A stretch of 64,000 bases of DNA from Voacanga thouarsii (Eukaryota > Streptophyta > Magnoliopsida > Gentianales > Apocynaceae), in NCBI GenBank assembly GCA_026120185.1, contig JANUWF010001719.1:1302001-1366000 (forward strand), in the 5' to 3' direction. Under the pieces are notes generated by a model. It searched no databases, had not been told where the DNA came from, and saw nothing but the letters and a program-made list of their open reading frames with translations. Made by a program: the position numbers and the translations under genes. Below, in pieces: positions 1 through 11,965 of this stretch. Each line of letters opens with the position of its first letter. Positions within the stretch are counted from its first letter, which is position 1.

Positions 1-832
1 AAGATATATTTGCGTCAATTCCTTGAAATCTGTTAATTAAGTATTCCTTAATTAAATAAGTTAAATTATATAAATTTTGTGTTTTATTTTTATTGTATTC
101 TCTATGTTTATTTTTGTTTTTCCTCAACTATCTCAATTTATAAATCTCCAACGATTTCATCACCTAATAACTTATATAAGAATCCTTGGTTCATACCTAG
201 GAAGTACATAGCAAGTTAGCAATAGCAATGCAATCCAATCCTTACTTGTGAGGAAAAATAAAAAGGGCTCTTATATTCCACATATGGATGAACAGAATGG
301 AAATGTGTATTAGAAAAACAATATGGTGAGGTAGAGAGCAACTAATATATGCTTCTAGATTTTCGACTTTGTGGCATAAAAATTTCTACACCCCACCGTT
401 GTCTGGGCTTCTCGTGCCATTACTTAAGCACCTAGCTACCTCTTTCTGTCTGCTTCTATGTCTTCATCGTCAAAGAAATTCCTTCTAGAGGATCCCAAGA
501 GTGGCAGGTACAAATGCTTATACTTGCCCTACATTGATTTAACATAAAGGAATATTTCTTCGAGTTTTTCCTTTGGAAAAAATGAATACGCAACGCGGCT
601 CTTAGTTCGCAAATCTTGAAAAAGATTCTTGTTTTTTGGGATACAATGTATAAGAAGTACTCTCTAATTCGTGGAACTGCATCTACTTTTACCTATCTTA
701 AGATTAAAGATTAGAAGGCATCTGAATTTTTAAAAGAAAATACTGTGAGAATATAATGCTACGTAATGGGTGACTTTTTTTTTTTTTTTTTAAATGCAAA
801 GTCATTTCGACTGAATAAGTTCTTATTAACAA
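1..832. other. Left flank, no gene recognised
   Basis: AT-rich sequence without a long open frame or a recognisable domain on either strand. A T-rich run lies at about 774-791. It is the insertion site of the copia element that starts at 838. Confidence 0.5.
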
Positions 833-837
833 AATAA

Positions 838-1189
838 TGTTATAAAATTAGGGTAGTGTTAGAATAAAATCTTCACACTACACACTAATAAAACTCTAAC
901 TATTTTGCACAAGAATTTCTCTCTTTCTTTTCTCTCACAATTTTCTCTAATCTTTCTTTCACTAATATTTCTTTCACAAAATAATGGTGTGTTACAAGCT
1001 TAGAGAATAGCTCTATTTATAGAGCTCTAATTAGTGGATTACATCATAGCATACATCATCTTCCACTAATCTTAATTAGTGGTGTCTCCACTAAATGGTG
1101 GACATCCATAAAAATCTTCTAATAATTCACATAAATCCATAATTAGTGGAGCCTCCACTAATTAATAAAGATTCAAATAATTCATAATA
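838..1189 (-). repeat. copia-1 3' LTR
   Basis: The 352-bp copy of the LTR. Its minus-strand end is TAACA next to the flank. The minus-strand start reads TATTATG instead of a canonical TG, and the other LTR shares this. It contains a 15-bp segment near 963-978 (a repeated CTTTC-A motif) that the other LTR lacks. Confidence 0.92.
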
Positions 1190-1200
1190 CTCCCCCTTGG
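1190..1200 (-). promoter_or_regulatory. copia-1 polypurine tract
   Basis: The minus strand reads CCAAGGGGGAG immediately upstream of the 3' LTR. This is the expected place for the plus-strand primer of reverse transcription. Confidence 0.8.
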
Positions 1201-1315
1201 ATGTCCATCAATTACATAAAGAATATGCCTCGTTAAAATCTTACTAGATAAAAACCCAGTGGGAAAAAAAAATCTAGTGAAGGAAAAAGAGTACACTATT
1301 CTATATGTCCATTTA

Positions 1316-1837
1316 TTACTCCACCTGATGAGATGATTCCTTTAAATCTTTAAACCGACGCATACCGATTTTATATCTCAACTTTTCAAATGTTGCAGTC
1401 GGTAAAGTCTTCGTGAAAATATCTGCGAGGTTATCACATGACCGAATTTGTAGCATATCAATTTCACCTTTCTTCTGGAGTTCATGAGTAAAGAAGAGTT
1501 TTGGTGAAATATGTTTTGTCCGATCTCCTTTAATATATCCTCCTCGTAATTGAGCTATACAAGCTGCATTGTCTTCATAAAGAGGAGTTGGAATACCTTT
1601 GATTGATGATAATCCACAACTTTCTCGGATATAATGAATCATGGATCTTAGCCATACACATTCTCGACTTGCTTCATGAATGACTATAATTTCAGCATGA
1701 TTTGAAGAAGTAGCTGCTATAGATTGTTTCGTAGAACGCCATGATATAGCAGTATTTTCACATGTAAATAGATAGCCCGTTTGAGAACGTGCTTTATGTG
1801 GATCAGATAAATAACCAGCATCTGCATAACCTATCAA
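1316..1837 (-). pseudogene. copia-1 RNase H domain
   Basis: A 173-codon open stretch matching the C-terminal RNase H of copia pol. It begins with YADAGYLSDPHKARSQTGY, has the ISWRSTKQ segment, the acidic YEDNAACIAQ segment, and ends with the family signature ADIFTKTLP. It would degrade the RNA strand during reverse transcription. It follows the RT fragments on the same strand, but a frame break at about 1837-1886 separates them. It is one of the better-preserved parts of this element, yet without a continuous pol frame it cannot be expressed normally. Confidence 0.9.
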
Positions 1838-1885
1838 TGTTAGACTGGTTTTATTTGAATAAAATAATCCGAGATCAATTGTACC

Positions 1886-3013
1886 TTAGAGATATCGAAG
1901 GACTTGTTTAATTCCATTCCAATGTCGTCGTGTTGGTGAAGAACTAAATCTTGTTAATAAATTGACAGCAAAAGCAATATCAGGTCGTATATTATTAGCA
2001 AGATACATCAATGCACCAATTGCACTGAGATATGGTACTTCAGGACCAATGAGTTCTTCATCATTTTCTTGAGGTCGGAAAGGATCTTTATCCACATTTA
2101 ATGATCGCACGATCATTGGAATACTCAATGGATGTGATTTGTCCATGTAAAATCTTTTTAGCACTTTTGCTTTGTATATGTTGATTGATGAATAAATGTT
2201 CCACTCTCCAAATGTTCAATTTGTAAACCAAGGCAAAATTTGATTTTACCAAAATCCTTGATTTCGAATTCTCTTTTTAAATAATCAATTGTTTCTTGGA
2301 GCTCTTCAGGAGTTCCAATAAGATTAATATCATCAACATATATAGCTAATATCACAAATTTAGAACAAGATTTCTTAATAAAAACACATGGACATACCTG
2401 GTCATTTTTAAATCCCGCTTTCAATAAATATTCACTAAGACGTGTGAACCACATGCGCCCAGATTGCTTCGAGCCATATAATGATTTACGCAACTTGATG
2501 GAGTAATTTTCACGAGGATAATGTTTATATGCTTCGGGCATATGAAATCCTTCGGGGATTTTCATGTAAACATCATTTTCTAAATTTCCATACAAGTAAG
2601 CGAGTGACAACATCTAATAGGCGCATATCTATCTTTTCATGTCTTGCTAAGCTGATAAGATATCGGAGTGTAATAGCATCAACAACGGGAGAATAAGTTT
2701 CATCATAATCAATACCTGGTCTTTGTGAAAAACCTTGGGCTACTAATCGCGCTTTATATCGAACGATTTCACTCTTTTCATTGCGGTTTCGCACAAATAT
2801 CCATTTGTAGCCAACGGGTTTTACACCTTACGGTGTTCGGACTGCGAGTCCGAAGACTTCACGTTTTGCCGGTGCATTTAACTCCGATTGAATCGCATCT
2901 TTCCATTGCGACCAATCTTTTCTATGCCGAGCATTCATCAAGCGATATTGGTTCGGGATCATCATTATCATGTGTAACATCAAGAGATATATTGTATGCA
3001 AATATATTATCAA
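1886..3013 (-). pseudogene. copia-1 reverse transcriptase, frame-broken
   Basis: Three overlapping frames on the minus strand together carry a copia RT. The N-terminal part (about 2828-3013) has WSQWKDAIQSELNA. The next part (2573-2794) has VRYKARLVAQGFSQRPGIDY and ETYSPVV. The central part (2158-2613) has LRKSLYGSKQSGRMW and the catalytic YVDDI. The C-terminal part (1886-2164) has the PYLSAIGALMYLANNIRPDI segment. The order is normal for Ty1/copia pol. At least three frameshifts split the domain, including one near 2590 and one near 2160. The catalytic residues remain, but the protein cannot be made as one chain. Confidence 0.92.
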
Positions 3014-3426
3014 TAACGGTTTCTATCCGATTCCAACTTCTATCGGAAGTGGTATAATTGATAGAAATTTCGGTGTTACTTTCATCAACTTACGGTTCTT
3101 TGTCATCGGTTCTCTCTTGGTCTTTATCATTCTTTTCTTCAATATGATCTTCGAATCATTTAATCCTCCTTTCTTTCGAGGATTTTTATATTTAGAACCA
3201 AGAGGTCGACCACGCTTACGGCGTGTTTTTGACTCAGCGACTATAGGTATAATATTTTGTTCTGCTGGAATTTCAATTCGAATAGGAGCATTTATAGGTT
3301 GGAATATGCGATTTCGTAACTCTTACGGAGTCAACAAAAGCGTCGGCATTTGATTTGCAATGCTTTGCAAATGAATTATCTTTTGAATTTCAAGTTCACA
3401 TGCGCTTGTGCGCGGATCAAGATAAT

Positions 3427-4380
3427 TTAATGATGTTGTCCAAGCAAAATTCTTTTTATCTTGTTTTGGTTCTCCCCTAATTTAGGGAATAATGATTCAT
3501 CAAAATGACAATCGACAAATCTTCGTTGTGAATACATCTCTGTCGGGGGTTCAACATACACGATAATAGAGGGAGAATCATATCCAACGTATATCCCATT
3601 TCTTCTTTGAGGACCCATCTTTGTACGTTGGTTTGGTGCAATTGGAATATATACAGACACACCAAAAATTCTTAAATGAGCAATATTTGGTTCGACCCAA
3701 AAGCCAATTGCAAAGGAGAGAATTTATGATAACTAATCTGGTCTTATACGTACAAGTGTTGCGGCATGTAGAATAGCATGTCCCCGAGCGAGATGTTGGG
3801 AGATTTGTTTTCATTAATAATGGTCTAGCAATTAATTGTAATCGTTTAATCAAAGATTCGACAAGACCATTACGTGTGTGAACATGAGCTACATGATGTT
3901 CAACATTAATCCCAATTGACATGCAATATGCATCAAAAGCATGTGATGAAAATTCACCGACATTATCCAAACGGATATTTTTAATGTGATGGTCCGGAAA
4001 TTGTGCTCGTAATTTAATTATTTGAGCAAGTAATCTCATAAACGCCAGAGTTGCGAGTAGATAATAAACATACATGTGACCATCGGGATGATGCATCAAT
4101 TAAGACCATAAAATATTTGAACGGTCCACATGGTGGATCAATAGGTCCACAAATATCTCCGTGAATCAGTTCGAGAAATGTAGGACTTTCGGCTCCTACT
4201 TTTCTTGGTGATGGTTTAACAATTAATTTTCCTAGAGAACATGCGAGTACATGCGAATTTTTACGATGTTAATATCCTTTTATTTTTTAAAGGATGACCA
4301 TGTGTATTCTCAATGATTCTTCTCATCATGGTAGATCCGGATGACCCAATCGGTCATGCCAAATGCTAAAAGTAATAGGA
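3427..4380 (-). pseudogene. copia-1 integrase, frame-broken
   Basis: Minus-strand remains of the copia integrase. Near 4310-4360 the frame gives a DRLGHPD pre-integrase motif. At 3578-4099 the core domain shows IRLDNVGEF (second catalytic aspartate) and NGLVES (glutamate). At 3427-3660 the C-terminal part shows YIPIAPNQRTKMGPQRRNG and FVDCHFDE. Integrase would insert the cDNA and leave the 5-bp target duplication seen at the element's ends. Stops and shifts separate all three pieces. Confidence 0.88.
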
Positions 4381-4414
4381 TCGAGTAAACTTACGGTTTA
4401 CTAGATGATGAATT

Positions 4415-4813
4415 TCAATTGTACGTATTTTTACAAAATATAGACCGAGTAGAAAAAGACGGCAGTTTTTCTAATACTGATTTCTTACCCAAATGCATTT
4501 GAGTAATAAAAAGATGCTCAATCCCATTTTCCTCATTTGTTTCAACATGATACCCATTTCTGCGGATATCTTTAAAACTCAATAAATTTCTTCTGAATTT
4601 TGAGGAAAATAGTGCCTTATCAATAATAATTGTTGTTCCTTTAGGCAACAATATACTAGCTCTTCCGGAGCCCTCAATTACATTTGCACTACCGTTTATC
4701 GTATAAATATTTATTTCTCCCATTTTGAGATCAGAAAAATATTTCTCATTTTTTAGTATGGTGTGTGTAGTTCCACTATCAATAATGCATACATTATCAT
4801 TAATAACAGACAT
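4415..4813 (-). pseudogene. copia-1 protease region, first coding part of the element
   Basis: A 132-codon frame starting with MSVINDNVCIIDSGTTHTI. DSGTTHT is the copia aspartic protease active-site motif, which cleaves the Gag-Pol polyprotein. The ATG used here is a methionine already inside the protease region. In a complete element gag with its zinc knuckle would lie upstream, but here only about 80 nt of leader separates this ATG from the LTR. So the 5' coding half was removed, probably before the last transposition because both LTRs and the primer site are intact. Confidence 0.88.
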
Positions 4814-4879
4814 CTATCTTCTGACTTTGGTAACGGCAGAAACTCGTGCTTAGTATTCTGGCTTTTGTACCGGTAGAGA

Positions 4880-4893
4880 CTCGTGCTGATAAC
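4880..4893 (-). promoter_or_regulatory. copia-1 primer-binding site
   Basis: The minus strand reads GTTATCAGCACGAG one base after the LTR end (ACA). This matches the internal half-tRNA-Met type of site used by many plant copia elements. A related CACGAG copy lies about 40 nt further into the leader. Confidence 0.7.
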
Positions 4894-4894
4894 G

Positions 4895-5231
4895 TGTTAT
4901 AAAATTAGGGTAGTGTTAGAATAAAATCTTCACACTACACACTAATAAAACTCTAATTATTTTGCACAAGAATTTCTCTCTTTCTTTTCTCTCACAATTT
5001 TCTCTAATCTTTCTTTCACAAAATAATGGTGTGTTACAAGCTTAGAGAATAGCTCTATTTATAGAGCTCTAATTAGTGGATTACATCATGGCATACATCA
5101 TCTTCCACTAATCTTAATTAGTGGTGTCTCCACTAAATGGTGGATATCCATAAAAATCTTCTAATAATTCACATAAATCCATAATTAGTGGAGCCTCCAC
5201 TAATTAATAAAGATTCCAATAATTCATAATA
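4895..5231 (-). repeat. copia-1 5' LTR
   Basis: A 337-bp copy and the promoter-side LTR for the minus-strand element. It is followed by the right target duplication AATAA. It differs from the other LTR at four bases and lacks its 15-bp insertion. Confidence 0.92.
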
Positions 5232-5236
5232 AATAA

Positions 5237-8200
5237 AACAATTTTCTCAGTTTCTAAAGTGAAATTGGATCTAGAACCCTAATGGAACACATAATGCATC
5301 GACTATTATATATTTTTTTTAATTTCAATTTAATCAAAATTGAGCATTATTCGAATTCATTCAATTATTATTTAATAATATTTTATTTTCATTTTTGCTT
5401 ATATTTGAAAAACTCTATAAGTGTTATAATTAATTGTTTAATTTTGAATTTGTTTATTTAATATTTTTATCTTAAATTTTTATTTTAAAATAAAAATTCT
5501 TTAGAAAATACAATTCTAAATAAATTCAAATAAGTACTATTAATATCAAAATTTTAATTTACAAATAATAATTTATATATATAAGATAAACTAAATAAAA
5601 TTATTAATAATTGAACAAATTTAAATCTACGATAGCAACTTTGTATTCCAATGAATAATCCAGCTTAATTATAATTAAATAAATAATAAATCAATTCAAT
5701 TAACCGCTATGGTGTAACTAGATTGAGATTTCTCCATTCAAATATTTAATTTATTTAAAATAAATATAATTTAAATAATTTTTATTTTTAAAAAAATTAA
5801 AAAATTACTATCTAAATACACCTTAATTATATCTAACTGAACTTTGACAAATTCAAGCTTGAGGTAAAGCATAAACAAAGAAGCTTTGAAGTTCTAATGA
5901 TTAAATCGGACGTCTAATTTCTCACACATTTAGAAACCCTTCAGATATGGACCAGATTCAATGGTCTTCCTTGTTCCATCTTAACCGCAATTAACAAGAA
6001 CAAACTTCCATAAAAGATTATACAATTTCTACTAGATAATCGAAGCAGCAAAGATGTGGCGTAGAAGCACACCACGCTTTCAACTTACAAGATCCAAGAG
6101 TCTCGCTGTTCCCCTTGGAGCTGTTCTTCTCCTACAAAGAGCACGTGAGGATATTAGGCTCTGTCATCCATCATAGGTCCCCTGAAAGTTGCAGTACAAT
6201 AAGAAGCAAACAACAAGTGGCGTTCCTTCCATCCCCATCTTGGATAAGAGGAAAAGCCAAAAAGCAGAAGGCCAAAGAAAGATAATGCCATAAACAGCCA
6301 CAGAAACTTTGCCCGTTTTCAGCTATTCATGCATCCCTATTTGTATCAATCATATGAAGCAACTGTGGGTGATTTTTTGAACAGGGAAATTGGACATCGT
6401 GTTTAACAAATGGCAACAAACCTTCTTTATTTCTTTAACTTTTGTGAGAGTAAAAGGGAATGGTTAAAAACCCTGTGCAGAATGATGCAGACGGTACGTT
6501 TGTATTCGTAAAGAACGTTAAATTATTCTATATTAGTTAGTTTTTTTAACATGTGTCTTCTGAAGTGAAACTTTTTTTTTATAAAGAGAAAAGGGAGAAA
6601 ATGAAACTTTTTCTTTTTACAAAAAGAAAAGGGAGAAAATAAAGAGAAAAGAAAGAGATAGGAGAAAGGATAGAACAGAGTTCTATGTAAACAACAATTC
6701 TCTTATCACTTAAAACAAGTTGTTTTAACTCTAGAGAAGTTAAATTATATGTTCTTTAATACTTATCAGAGCCAACTTTAGTTTGATATTGGACCGTGAG
6801 CAAATATACCCTAATGCAAACTTCATTCTCTAGATAGCTAGTCCTGTGCGTTAGTGATGGTATTGAGTTATCCAACATTCACTCGAATCGACATGTAGCA
6901 TCCTTTTTCTATAAAGAAAAGTTGCCACTATTTACAGCATAGGGATGGTATGGAAGTCATGTGAGCTTTGCTGCAATAGGGGAGGTATGAGTAGAGACAT
7001 TCGCTTTGTTTTTTATACTTGTGGTAATGTTCTTGTTCATTTTAAGGAGAACTGAATTTAGTGTTTTGGGAAATGAATAATGAGAGCTTTTTAAGCAACA
7101 AGCACATTTTAGCAATTTTAGTAATAGCCTCTGAACGAATTGAGAAATCAATTTCCATTTTATTTTAATCTTTCTGAAAAGGAAAACGAAAATCTCATGT
7201 ATTTCATAATCTTGTAAGTCTTTTTAATTGAGTTGTATTATAGTGCTTAAATTCATAATTTATAAAAATTCTTTAATTCCTATTAAATTCTATCATGGCC
7301 GAATTGTTAAGAAAAAAATATCTCAAAAGAATTATAAATAAATATATAAGTAAGTAGAGATTAATATTTTTAGTAGGAAAACATTAGTAGTAAATAGAGA
7401 TTATAAATAAATAATGTTAAATTCATATGTTTGTAAACCCCATCCCTGAATGCTAATACTACATATAGAGTCCTAATTTAGTCACAGTGAACAAATCTCC
7501 ATAATTTTCAGTCTTTTCGTTTTTAAATAACTCAAGGACCAAATTATAACTCTCGTAAACTTTGAATTAAGTATTCAATCATTCAATTATTATATCAGCA
7601 GCCATTTTTTCCAAGTTATATTTATTTAATTTTATTGATGAATTATTTCACATCATTTAATTGTTTTGGTAAATTATTAATTACAAAATTTTAGTCAATC
7701 GTTCCTTATAAACATGTTTTGCATAGAGTTAGATTAATATATTTTTCAATATGATATCACATTCTACCACATTGGACTACTTACAGCTACCTACAAATGT
7801 CTAATTCCATAAATAAAAAAAAAAGTCCAAAATCTTGTACGCTTTACATTCCAAATATTCAAGAATGAAATAGAATTCTTAAATAATGTATCTTTTAAAT
7901 AAAGTCAAATTCATATATTTTTTTTCAATATTTATAAATAAAATAAAACAGAATTCTCGTATGTGAAATCACTCATACTTTCAAATAAAATCAGCGATTG
8001 ATTTTTAAAATCAAATATATTTTAAAAAAAAAAAAAACAAGAACGTTATAATTAACTAATGTTACACAAGTAAAAACTCTAATAATCATTCTTGAATTGT
8101 CACGTTAGTCGTCGTTTTCCGGCCTTCAATCAACGTAATAGTGTGGACAGTATTAAAAGTCATGGCATTTTCAACTTAGAAGGGACCCTCCCATGATTGA

Positions 8201-8555
8201 AGAAAATAAGCACATGCTTCCCAATATAAGTAGGGACACTGACCACAGTGATTGACATTGATTTCAAGCCTGGCAATGTGAACTTGTAGATCTATGCTTC
8301 AATTCACCATTGGAGGCCTTTCTGAGGTGGGGTTGCGGGGGCGCCGGGAAAGGTTGTTAGATAATGGGAATAGACGATCATAACGATTTTTGGATTTTGA
8401 TATTCAATCTTTTGATTATCAAAATGAAGGAATTGTTGACATCGCACTTAGAAGCTTATCCTTTTTGTCGCACAAAACAACTATCTACAGGACAATGCAA
8501 GAATAGTGCCTTTGGTTGTGAAGCAAACATTTCTGGTAATTTCTTTTAAATATGT

Positions 8556-8557
<2 letters not shown>
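5237..8557. other. AT-rich intergenic DNA
   Basis: No coding frame or known element is supported. A purine-rich stretch at about 6565-6655 repeats an AAAGAGAAAAGGGAGAAAAT-like unit twice. A slightly GC-richer patch lies at 6050-6300 and holds only a 40-codon frame that I do not accept as a gene. Confidence 0.5.

Positions 8558-8609
<52 letters not shown>
8558..8609. repeat. (TA)n microsatellite
   Basis: About 26 uninterrupted TA dinucleotides. Confidence 0.97.
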
Positions 8610-8611
<2 letters not shown>

Positions 8612-10117
8612 CGAACCTAAAACTTTTATTAAACAAAAAATACATTTTAATCAATAGAGTTATTTTGTCACTGTGTTTGAGCTTTGAACGAACAGTTATG
8701 CTATGCTTGAGTATATTTTAAGACGATTAAGATTTAAATATTTAATTTTTTTAAAAAATTAAAGATTATTATCAGAAACGTGTGAAAATAATAGATTGTT
8801 GTGGACGTGAATATTACATGAGAAAATGAAGTACAAATAATATGTAGAGAATAAAAAGATCAATGGATGACCTAAAAACAAAAAGCCCCACCAAAAAAAA
8901 AAAAAAATCCATTTCATGTCCAAATCAAAGTAGATGAGATTTCTCTCACGTTTGTTTTTAAAATCCTAATCAAAAGCTATTTTGATGTCTGTTGTTTTGG
9001 AGTACATTCCTGTTGGAATACCGTTAGGGACAAATTTGTAATTTAATCGTTTTGTCAACGGGAATTCTACCAATTGATTTAGTTTCTTGGTTTCTGATGG
9101 ATAATATGAATTTCTAATATGCATTTTAAAGTAATTTCTCATTTTAAAAAAAATAATTTTGTTTACAAAAAATAAACAAGGAAATTTTGCAATAAAATAG
9201 TAATTTATTTGATAAAATACTTTTTATCAAGGGAGGTTCTAATTTTTTTTTTTTTTTTGCTAGATAAAGGTGAGGTTCTAATTAAATTTATAATTTTTAT
9301 TAAAAACAAAAATGTACCCTGTCAATGTCAAAATAAAAGAATAATACAAACTGACAAACAATGGACCAAAATCCGACCCATAGATTTGGTTCCCATTTGA
9401 AATCTCTGTGAGAGCACGAGAATCACAAGATGACACATTGTCACAGAAATATTCATGGGGGTATGAGTTGACTGGTGATTTTTTTTTTTGGGGAGGCGGG
9501 GGGGGGGGGGGGGGGTTGGAGAGAGAGAAATAATGGATAAAGTATTAAGGGATTTTTTAAAGATTAAATTAAATACTTATAATTAATTACCTAAGTTCTT
9601 GTTTATTTAAAAATATTTGATATCATGTATTATTAAGTGTTCAATAGTTAGTGTTTTATAATAAATTTTATTATCACATAATTATTTAATTATTTATAAA
9701 ATTTAAATAAGTGAAATTAACTTTTCTATTTAATCACTATTGTAATAAAATAAAATATAATATAAAAATAAAAATTAGCAAATAAAGATTATATAGTATA
9801 ACAAGTTTGTTCTTTTTAATATAAAATTATGAAATATTTGACCAACTGATGAAATAATTTAATTATCTTTTAATCAATAAAGACTTGTATTAATTTCGAA
9901 GCTATCAAAATTTAATATTTTGGATGCAAAATTATATATGAATATAGTTAGTATAGGTTATTTGTTGAAGACAAAAATTATTTAATTTTTTTTACCATTA
10001 TCATAATCACAAGTGTTATCTAATTAATAAGGAGTGAACATAAAATATCTTTTCAGCATTTTCTTCAACAAAAGAATGAACATATAAAATTTTTAGTTTC
10101 CATAATTCAATGTCAAA
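8610..10117. other. AT-rich intergenic DNA with a poly-G tract
   Basis: No gene recognised. At 9481-9515 a run of T is followed by GGGGAGGC and then about 18 consecutive G, which is unusual in this AT-rich setting and prone to sequencing error. Confidence 0.5.
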
Positions 10118-10119
10118 TA

Positions 10120-10392
10120 CTTTCTTCATCCTATAATATAAGTCGTTAGAGATTACTTTTGTTATTCCAAATTATAAGTCGTTAGAGACTTTTCAAGAAG
10201 GTTTTAAAGCTATTTTTACATTTTTGTCTTTATTTATTATTCTCTTTCTCTCTCTTTCTCTCCCTCCTCTTCTCTTCCCTTATTTCCAATAAGGGGTGTT
10301 TTAAAAAGAAAAAATATAAAGTCACATTATTTTTAAAAATCTTAATATGCGTGAAATTAAGTTAAACGACTTATATTATAAGACGGATGGAG
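10120..10392. mobile_element. Stowaway-type MITE
   Basis: A 273-bp element flanked by TA on both sides (10118-10119, 10393-10394). The left end CTTTCTTCATCCTATAATAT and the reverse complement of the right end CTCCATCCGTCTTATAATAT continue into AAGTCGTT. They match at about 22 of 28 positions. The CTCCNTCCGT...TATAAGTCGT terminus is the usual plant Stowaway (Tc1/mariner) terminus. There is no coding capacity. An internal copy of the AATTATAAGTCGTTAGAGA motif lies at about 10170. Confidence 0.85.
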
Positions 10393-10394
10393 TA

Positions 10395-11273
10395 TTAATC
10401 ATCAGTTTTCAATTTAGATTTAATCTTTTACCCTTCAAACTTCAATTTTATCAGATAAGCCTAAGTCACTAACAATTAAATTAATAGATTAATCTCTTTT
10501 CGATTGAATTACGATTGATTCGAAAAGAGATTTGATTTAATCAATCGACGACGTGTGAGAATAAATCAGTTTTAATAAGCCCATATGTTAATCACTGTGA
10601 TCCAAGCTTTGAGACTTGCCATCGGTCTCGGAAAGTCTTTTGTCTAATGTAGAATGGGGCTCGCGGATCTGTGTATCAACCATTCATAAACCACTGGAAT
10701 GGAATTTGGGCTGGTTCTGTGACTTGGACTTATCCAGTTCTAGTGGCCCCTCAATTGTGAAAAAGTTGGCCCACAAAAAGAAAATTTGACGCATTTCTTT
10801 TTTTTTTTTTTCCTAATAACTTTTTCAACCTCTGTTCAAATTTTTTTTTGGAACCACTCTCGGCTCCTACATTATGATTATTATTATTAGAAGAGAGAAG
10901 CATGGAAGTACAATTCAAGTATTTTATAGGAAAAAGAGTTGTATTAATAATTTACCCTATAATGATGTTTTACAAGCAAAATATCTACCAAAATTATTAG
11001 AACCAAAATAAGAATGGAAAGAACATCTCTCTCTCTCTTAGTCATAAAGGTATCGTATAATGAGATCATTAATTTTAATTGAGACGGAAGATATTTGTTT
11101 TTATCCTTTTCTTTGGGCAATGGTCCAATGGATCCTTCTATACATGTTTATATTTCCCAAAAATAAAAAATAAAAAATCCAAGGGTGAAGCGTGAAGGGT
11201 GTAATTGGGCACCCAACTCATCCTATTTTATATATTTTTATTTTTCAAAAAATATCATACTCACAATATATTA
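10395..11273. other. Intergenic DNA left of the MULE repeat
   Basis: No coding frame recognised. Short T-rich and A-rich tracts only. This is the unique left flank of the first copy of the 1.7-kb direct repeat. Confidence 0.45.
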
Positions 11274-11965
11274 CATTTTCTCTTTAATCTTACTTTAGAA
11301 TACACATATTTAATAATTTTTATTATATTTAAATAACTTTATCTCAATCTAATCGTTATCTACTTATACTCATATAATTACATACTTAATCAATAAAAAC
11401 TAGAAGGAGATGAACGAACTTGGTCCCAAGGTACATTCCATTCATGTTCATGGTGCTTTGACGTGCGTATGCAGCTTATTCCTATTGTAGTTTTCTGTTC
11501 TTTTTTGCCCATTTCGTTCCCACTTCTCTCTAAAACTTCTCCAGCCTCAAGCTTTAGATTTGGCTTTTCTGGCCAAATCTCTAGCCAAGGCCTGAGATCT
11601 GGCCAAAACTTAGCAACTTTTCTCCCCTAATCCCAGACTGCAAACAAGAAAAACTCTACTGCTATTCTTTGTTCACTTTCACCATGTCAATCAAACATAC
11701 ACAAAAGGTCTATTCTCAAGTTTAATATTTGTATATAAGCCAAATCCATCCATAGAAGGCCTCTTTATCTTAATTGGTCTTTTGCCTTGATTGACTCGCT
11801 ATCTTTTTGCCCTTGTCATTACTTTTAGATTGCCCTGGTTTTGACTGAAGAGTGCCTCTGATTTTGAGGTAATTGAGTGTGTTTGTATCTTTGGCTATAT
11901 TATGCATGCTGCTATATATATATATATTACCAACTATTATATATCAAAATTTAGGATATGGAAAA

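Larger units (their letters stand above)
838..5231 (-). mobile_element. Ty1/copia retrotransposon lacking gag (copia-1)
   Basis: A complete LTR-to-LTR unit on the minus strand. The LTRs (838-1189 and 4895-5231) differ by only four substitutions and one 15-bp indel. The unit is bounded by the 5-bp target duplication AATAA (833-837 and 5232-5236). Reading the minus strand from the right LTR, the order is primer site, protease, pre-integrase and integrase, reverse transcriptase, RNase H, polypurine tract, left LTR. The protease frame begins only about 80 nt after the primer site, so gag is absent. The pol frame is broken by several frameshifts and stops. The internal part is only about 3.7 kb. 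With so little LTR divergence (about 1.2 percent) the insertion is recent, so it probably moved as a non-autonomous derivative using proteins from a related element. That last step is inference. Confidence 0.93.

Noticed and set aside
6054..6176. A 40-codon frame starting MWRRSTPRFQLTRSKSL in a GC-richer patch
   Set aside because: No recognised small-peptide family, no conserved copy in the window and no supporting signals.
8506..8721. Open frame across the (TA)n repeat
   Set aside because: It encodes an IYIYIY run produced by the microsatellite.
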